Source of the DNA: Neorhizobium galegae
GTDB taxonomy: Bacteria > Pseudomonadota > Alphaproteobacteria > Rhizobiales > Rhizobiaceae
Direction of reading: 5' to 3'
Assembly (NCBI RefSeq): GCF_021391675.1
Contig: NZ_CP090095.1
Location: 2,981,501 to 3,045,500, forward strand
Length of the DNA: 64,000 nucleotides
Part shown: one piece after another, positions 59,793 through 64,000 of the stretch
Layout of the letters: each line of letters opens with the position of its first letter
Position numbering within the stretch: position 1 is the first letter of the stretch
Position numbers and translations under genes: made by a program
The notes under the pieces: model-generated
Database searches by the model: none
What the model saw: only the letters and a program-made list of their open reading frames with translations
What the model was told of the DNA's origin: nothing

Positions 59793-60013
59793 ATCAAATC
59801 CTGGTCCTGCGGCTCGTCGGCAGGTCTCTCCGCCGGCGGCTTTTTCCTTTCGATGAACAGTTTGTAGGCGGCGTAGGCGCCCAGGCCGCCGATGATGACC
59901 GCCCAGAACGGCTCTCCGGCGACCAGTTCGAATATCGCCCAGGCGGCGCAGACCGCCGGGATCAGCACCCGGCGCCAGAGCGGCTCGTAGAAGGGATGGT
60001 TCGGATCGATCAT
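59789..60013 (-). CDS. Small membrane protein, unknown
   Basis: A 74-residue protein with one or two hydrophobic segments (VLIPAVCAAWAIFELVAGEP, FWAVIIGGLGAYAAYKLFIE) and a charged proline-rich end (PPAERPADEPQDQDLI). No family recognised. The ATG at 60013 gives a compact start; it is preceded by GGGAG. It overlaps the J-domain stop by four bases and precedes the ROK gene in operon order. Confidence 0.65.
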   Translation of the reverse strand: MIDPNHPFYEPLWRRVLIPAVCAAWAIFELVAGEPFWAVIIGGLGAYAAYKLFIERKKPPAERPADEPQDQDLI

Positions 60014-60047
60014 GGTCTTCACTCCCGGCCAGTCTTTTTGCCACCAG

Positions 60048-61278
60048 TCATTCCCCGGCGGCCTGCATGCTCTGGCGTGAACCGATGATATCCTGGTCGA
60101 CGATCGAAAATGCAAGGTTGAGATGTCCCTCGAATACCAGGGAAGGCTCGTCCGGCACGACGGTCAGGCCCGGCATGCCGCCGAGCCGCACCACATGCGT
60201 CTGCGCCAGCCCCTCCTCGATGCCCGCCTGCAGCAGATCCTGATAGCGGGCGGGTGCCCGGACCGGTGATGAAGACCGGCATATGCCCATGCAGGCTGAG
60301 CAGCCGCGAGAGGCCATAGCCCAACGCTGCACCCGCATTGCGGAATGCGAGTTGGGCCATCCGATTGCCCTGCCGGGCCCGGGCGGCGATCTTGTCGATT
60401 TCGGCGACCGGCACGAATTTCGCGGGGATCGTATCCACCGGCACCTCGAAGGCGGCGCGCAGGATGGCATAGAAGCCGGCATAGGCCTCGACGCAGCCGC
60501 GCGCACCGCAGCGACAAAGCCCGCCATTCGGCATATGCAGCATGTGCCCGAAATTGGGCGCCGAGATTTCAGGAACCCCGCCGGCGACCCGGCGTGCGAT
60601 CCCGAGCCCGATGCTGTGGCCGAGCGAAAGCGCCGCGAGAACAGGCTCGCCGCCGCCCTGCATCTTCACCTGGCGTTCGAGCAGCGCGCCCGCCACCAGC
60701 AGCGTCTCGTTGTTGAGGATGACCTTGGCGTGCCAGCCGTCTTTCAACGCCGCGGCAAAATCCACCGGCTGGGAACCGAAGACCGGCGACCAGACGAGCA
60801 CCGGTTCGCTCGGATGCGCCAGCCCCTTGCTGCTGACCGATACGAGGAGCACGCTGCCGCGGTCGATGCGGGAGCGTTCGACGGCCCGTTCCAGGCCCGC
60901 CGAGATGGCCGCCAGGAAGGCTGCCGTGCCGCCCTCGCCGCGGGGTTCGCCGAACCGGTCGAGCAGCGTGCCTGCATAATCGATCAGCGAATATTGAATC
61001 AGGTCCGACGAGATGATGACGGTGATGAGATAACCGCAATTGCGGCGCTGGCTGAACAGCACGCGCGGCCGTCCGCGGCCGACGGTCGCCTGCTGCTCGC
61101 TCTTTTCGATGATGCGGGCGCGCTCCAGGTCGGCGGTGATCGAGGAGATCGTGGCCGACGCCAGCCCGGTCGCATCCGAGATTTCCGTATGCGCGAGCCG
61201 GCCGTGGCGACGCAGCGCAGACAGCACGAGCGCGCTGTTCTGCTGCCGGACCAGTTCCGTGCTCGATTTCGCCAGCAT
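60048..61278 (-). pseudogene. ROK-family transcriptional regulator with apparent frameshift (xyl-linked)
   Basis: The first 340 residues are a ROK repressor: winged helix ALRRHGRLAHTEISDATGLA, HTH part SATISSITADLERARIIEKS, sugar-kinase-like domain and zinc motif LCRCGARGCVEAYAGF. Near 60246-60256, in a run of C, the frame breaks. The proper C terminus (RYQDLLQAGIEEGLAQTHVV) continues in the next frame to a stop at 60048. One extra C in the cccg run explains it. It is divergent from xylF, which fits a xylose-responsive repressor. It may be a true pseudogene or a sequencing error. Confidence 0.8.
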
Positions 61279-61373
61279 TCCGCCTGCAGCCTCCCTCACT
61301 CCATCTGTCGATACGGCAGTGCCTTCCCCTCCACAAGTGCCGATTGACAGCCCTCGGAATCTCTGACATCTAA

Positions 61374-61392
61374 TTTCTCGACTGTCGAGAAA
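61374..61392. promoter_or_regulatory. Inverted repeat in the ROK-xylF intergenic region, candidate operator
   Basis: tttctcgac (61374-61382) and gtcgagaaa (61384-61392) are exact reverse complements with one base between. It lies 86 bp upstream of the xylF start and about 96 bp from the ROK start, the right place for a ROK repressor or a xylose-responsive regulator to control both genes. Confidence 0.65.
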
Positions 61393-61478
61393 AAAGCTGA
61401 ATGCTTTCTCCGGCAGATTATCTGGCGGGGGGAGAGCACGGAGGCTAGCGCCCATCCGCCGTCACTCGGGAGGACATT

Positions 61479-62519
61479 ATGAGATCATTCGTAAAGCTGA
61501 TGGCCGGCGCGGCCATCCTCGTTTCCATGCATTCCGCCACCATGGCGGCCAATCTCGTCGTCGGCGTTTCCTGGTCGAACTTCCAGGAAGAGCGTTGGAA
61601 GACCGACGAAGCCGCCATCAAGAAGGCGCTTGCAGCTGCCGGCGCCAAGTATATTTCCGCTGATGCCCAGTCGTCCGCCGCAAAGCAGCTCACCGACGTC
61701 GAGTCGCTGATCTCGCAGGGCGCCAACGCCCTGATCGTTCTGGCGCAGGATTCGAGCGCCATCGGCCCGGCCGTCGAAAAGGCAGCAGCCGAAGGCATCC
61801 CGGTCGTCGGTTACGACCGCCTGATCGAAAATCCGGCTGCGTTCTACATCACCTTCGACAACAAGGAAGTCGGCCGCCTGCAGGCTCAGGGCGTCTTCAA
61901 GGCAAAGCCTGAAGGCAACTATGTCTTCATCAAGGGTTCTTCCTCCGATCCGAACGCGGACTTCCTGTTCGCCGGCCAGATGGAAGTGCTGAAGGCGGCG
62001 ATCGACGCCGGCAAGATCAAGAATGTCGGCGAAGCCTATACCGACGGCTGGAAGCCCGAAAACGCCCAGAAGAACATGGAACAGTTCCTGACCAAGAACA
62101 ACAACAAGGTCAATGCGGTCGTGGCATCCAACGACGGCACTGCCGGCGGTGCGATCGCGGCGCTCGACGCCCAGGGGTTGGCAGGTTCGGTTCCGGTTTC
62201 CGGCCAGGACGCCGACAAGGCAGCCCTGAACCGCGTGGCGCTCGGCACCCAGACCGTATCCGTCTGGAAGGACAGCCGAGAACTCGGCAAGAACGCCGCT
62301 GAAATCGCTCTGGCACTTGCCGGCGGCAAGAAGCTGACCGAGATCAAGGGCGTCCAGACCTTCGAAGGCGGTCCGAAGAAGGTGAAGATGCAGTCGGTCT
62401 TCCTGAAGCCGCAGGCAATCACCAAGGACAACCTGAACGTCGTCATCGACGCGGGCTGGATCAGCAAGGCCGAAGCCTGCAAGGGCGTCAAGGCCGGCGC
62501 AGTGGCTGCCTGCAAGTAA
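61479..62519 (+). CDS. xylF: D-xylose ABC transporter substrate-binding protein
   Basis: A 346-residue periplasmic binding protein. The signal peptide [20 protein letters not shown] precedes [20 protein letters not shown], a strand-turn-helix typical of sugar-binding proteins of the ribose/xylose family, with ligand residues in [20 protein letters not shown] and [11 protein letters not shown]. It delivers D-xylose to the XylGH transporter. The start at 61479 follows GGGAGGAC. A terminator follows before xylH. Confidence 0.94.
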   Translation: MRSFVKLMAGAAILVSMHSATMAANLVVGVSWSNFQEERWKTDEAAIKKALAAAGAKYISADAQSSAAKQLTDVESLISQGANALIVLAQDSSAIGPAVEKAAAEGIPVVGYDRLIENPAAFYITFDNKEVGRLQAQGVFKAKPEGNYVFIKGSSSDPNADFLFAGQMEVLKAAIDAGKIKNVGEAYTDGWKPENAQKNMEQFLTKNNNKVNAVVASNDGTAGGAIAALDAQGLAGSVPVSGQDADKAALNRVALGTQTVSVWKDSRELGKNAAEIALALAGGKKLTEIKGVQTFEGGPKKVKMQSVFLKPQAITKDNLNVVIDAGWISKAEACKGVKAGAVAACK

Positions 62520-62548
62520 CGCATGGCTTTGCACAGACGATAAACTCA

Positions 62549-62584
62549 CCGACGCCGCAGCACTTCTGCCGCGGCGTCGGTTTT
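62549..62584 (+). terminator. Intrinsic terminator between xylF and xylH
   Basis: Arms ccgacgccgc (62549-62558) and gcggcgtcgg (62571-62580) with a 12-base loop, followed by tttt. It lies 30 bp after the xylF stop and 130 bp before xylH, so it may let more binding protein than permease be made, as in many ABC sugar operons. Confidence 0.8.
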
Positions 62585-62715
62585 CGGCGTAAGATGGCGC
62601 GGCCGCACAAAAGGTACCCCCCGGCGGGTTACTCGGCGGCTGAACGTCGCGCAGGTGCGATCCGGTTCGACATCTTCGAGCCGCAGCGCCTCGCTAAAGT
62701 GGGGAACGGCGAATC

Positions 62716-64000
62716 ATGGCCGAGACAATACAGTCCACAACGAATTCCAAGACATCGGGAGCGGCAGGACAGGCGGAAGGCAATATCGTTGCCCGCTTCT
62801 TCCGCGCGACCGAGATCGACACGCGTATGCTCGGCATGATCGGCGCGCTGCTGATCATCTGGGTCGGGTTCCATATCCTGACGGGCGGTTTCTTCACCGA
62901 CGAAGGTGGCCTCTTCCTGACGCCGCGCAACCTCTGGAACCTGTCCGTACAGACCGCCTCGGTGGCGGTGATGGCGACGGGCATGGTCCTTATCATCGTC
63001 ACCCGCAACATCGACCTTTCCGTGGGTTCGGTACTCGGTTTCACCGGCATGATCATGGGCGTTCTTCAGTCACGGTTGCTCCCCGAGCTGCTCGGCTTTG
63101 ATCATCCAGCGATCTGGATCGTTTCGCTTGTCTGCGGCATGCTTATCGGCGCGCTGATCGGCGCCTTGCACGGCGTGATAATCGCCTTCATGGGCGTGCC
63201 CTCCTTCATCGTTACCCTGGGCGGCCTGCTCATCTGGCGCGGCGCCACCTGGTTCGTGACGAGCGGCCAGACGGTCGCGCCGATGGACGTCAACTTCCGC
63301 CTGATGGGCGGCGGCACGGAAGGCTCTATCGGCGCCACCTGGAGCTGGGTCGTCGGCATCCTCGCCTGTCTCGCCATCATCGCGGCGATCATCAACGCCC
63401 GCCATCAGCGCAAGCGCTTCTCCTTCCCGCGGCGTCCGGTCTGGGCAGAATACGTGCTGGTCGCGCTCGGCTGCGTCGTCGTGCTCGGCGCAGTTTATAT
63501 CGCCAACGATTATCCCTGGCCGGAAGCTATCGCCCGCCGTTACGCCGAAGCGAACAACATCGCCTGGCCGGAAGGCGGCCTGTTCATCTCGCAGGGGATC
63601 GCCATCCCGGTGCTGATGGCAATCGCGGTCGGCATCGTCATGACCTTCATCGCCACCCGCCTGCGCTTCGGCCGCTATGTCTTCGCCATCGGCGGCAATC
63701 CCGAAGCCGCGGAACTCGCGGGCATCAAGACCCGCTGGGTTACGGTCAAGATCTTCGCACTGATGGGCATGCTCTGCGCCATCGCCGCGGCAATCTCGAC
63801 TGCCCGCCTCAACGCCGCCACCAATGCGCAAGGCGAGCTCGACGAGCTCTACACGATCGCGGCTGCGGTCATCGGCGGCACCTCGCTTGCCGGCGGCATG
63901 GGGTCGATCGCCGGCGCCATGCTCGGCGCGCTCGTCATGCAGTCGCTTCAGTCCGGCATGGTGCTGCTCGGCATCGACTCGCCATTCCAGCGCATCGTCG
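62716..64000 (+). CDS. xylH: D-xylose ABC transporter permease, 3' end outside window
   Basis: The first 428 codons of a membrane permease starting MAETIQSTTNSKTSGAAGQA at 62716 with GGGGAA before it. It has about ten hydrophobic segments (RMLGMIGALLIIWVGFHILT; VMATGMVLIIVTRNIDLSVG) and the typical BPD_transp_2 pattern, IDLSVGSVLGFTGMIMGV and AGIKTRWV...GGTSLAGGMGSIAGA. This is XylH, the xylose permease that works with XylF and the ATPase XylG, expected next. The frame is open at the window end. Confidence 0.94.
   Translation, partial: MAETIQSTTNSKTSGAAGQAEGNIVARFFRATEIDTRMLGMIGALLIIWVGFHILTGGFFTDEGGLFLTPRNLWNLSVQTASVAVMATGMVLIIVTRNIDLSVGSVLGFTGMIMGVLQSRLLPELLGFDHPAIWIVSLVCGMLIGALIGALHGVIIAFMGVPSFIVTLGGLLIWRGATWFVTSGQTVAPMDVNFRLMGGGTEGSIGATWSWVVGILACLAIIAAIINARHQRKRFSFPRRPVWAEYVLVALGCVVVLGAVYIANDYPWPEAIARRYAEANNIAWPEGGLFISQGIAIPVLMAIAVGIVMTFIATRLRFGRYVFAIGGNPEAAELAGIKTRWVTVKIFALMGMLCAIAAAISTARLNAATNAQGELDELYTIAAAVIGGTSLAGGMGSIAGAMLGALVMQSLQSGMVLLGIDSPFQRIV

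Noticed and set aside
60019..61455. 478-codon continuous ROK frame as the true protein
   Set aside because: After residue 340 its sequence is arginine/glycine/alanine-rich and unlike any ROK protein, while the adjacent frame gives the proper C terminus.
1..64000. CRISPR array, prophage, transposase, integrase or rRNA/tRNA genes
   Set aside because: No regularly spaced repeats, structural phage genes, transposase motifs or RNA-gene cores were found.

Overview
The window is a high-GC alphaproteobacterial chromosome segment, most likely from the Rhizobiaceae (Rhizobium/Agrobacterium/Ensifer group). This is inferred from gene content: a PuuD-type membrane urate hydroxylase with PuuE and UraD, small DUF1127 proteins, DUF1045, a xylFH transporter with a divergent ROK regulator, rhizobial-style paired palindromic repeats between genes, and the split MnmC-like pair. 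No rRNA, tRNA, CRISPR array, transposase or integrase was seen.

Layout. 0-7 kb: an intergenic palindromic repeat, an ECF sigma factor overlapping its YCII/DGPF partner, an AraC regulator, a run of small stress and detoxification enzymes (secreted metallo-beta-lactamase-fold hydrolase, GST, GFA, VOC), and a D,D-carboxypeptidase with a SPOR-like tail. 7-10 kb: glpK preceded by a hicAB toxin-antitoxin pair whose hicB has no stop codon before glpK, then bdhA. 10-23 kb: purine catabolism part 1 (xdhA, xdhB, xdhC, puuD, guaD) with two paralogous LysR/DUF1127 divergent pairs and a candidate small RNA or attenuator directly before puuD. 22.6-34.2 kb: an interval bounded by two toxin-antitoxin modules (a higB with a chimeric antitoxin on the left, a second hicAB on the right), holding lldD, a four-PAS diguanylate cyclase and a copper-resistance cluster that ends in a truncated SRPBCC gene. 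34.2-38 kb: purine catabolism part 2 (phosphoesterase, uraH, allA, uraD, puuE) interrupted by a hepT-mntA pair. 38-44 kb: AzlCD with an AraC regulator, DUF1045, the split MnmC-like pair, a secreted glycine-rich protein and an orphan cheD. 44-54 kb: a very large hybrid histidine kinase, a second small secreted protein, a DEAD-box helicase, an SDR, an NTF2-LuxR regulator, a decayed copy of the helicase tail and an EamA transporter. 54-60 kb: the ATP-grasp / alpha-E / transglutaminase operon, a PhyH-like dioxygenase and a J-domain protein. 60-64 kb: a ROK regulator with an apparent frameshift, divergent from xylF and xylH; xylH runs off the window.

Together GuaD, XdhABC, PuuD, UraH, UraD and PuuE can take guanine or xanthine through urate and 5-hydroxyisourate to allantoin and allantoate. 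AllA would release glyoxylate and urea from ureidoglycolate. The allantoate-consuming step is not in the window. Four type II or type VII-like toxin-antitoxin modules sit at the edges of, or inside, these metabolic operons.

The observations most worth a second look are the HigA-DUF1508 chimeric antitoxin, the structured RNA before puuD, the hepT-mntA pair inside the purine operon, the stop-less hicB-glpK frame, the apparent frameshift in the xyl ROK regulator, and the remnant of a second helicase gene. Two of these (hicB and ROK) are single-base events in short C/G runs and could be assembly errors.
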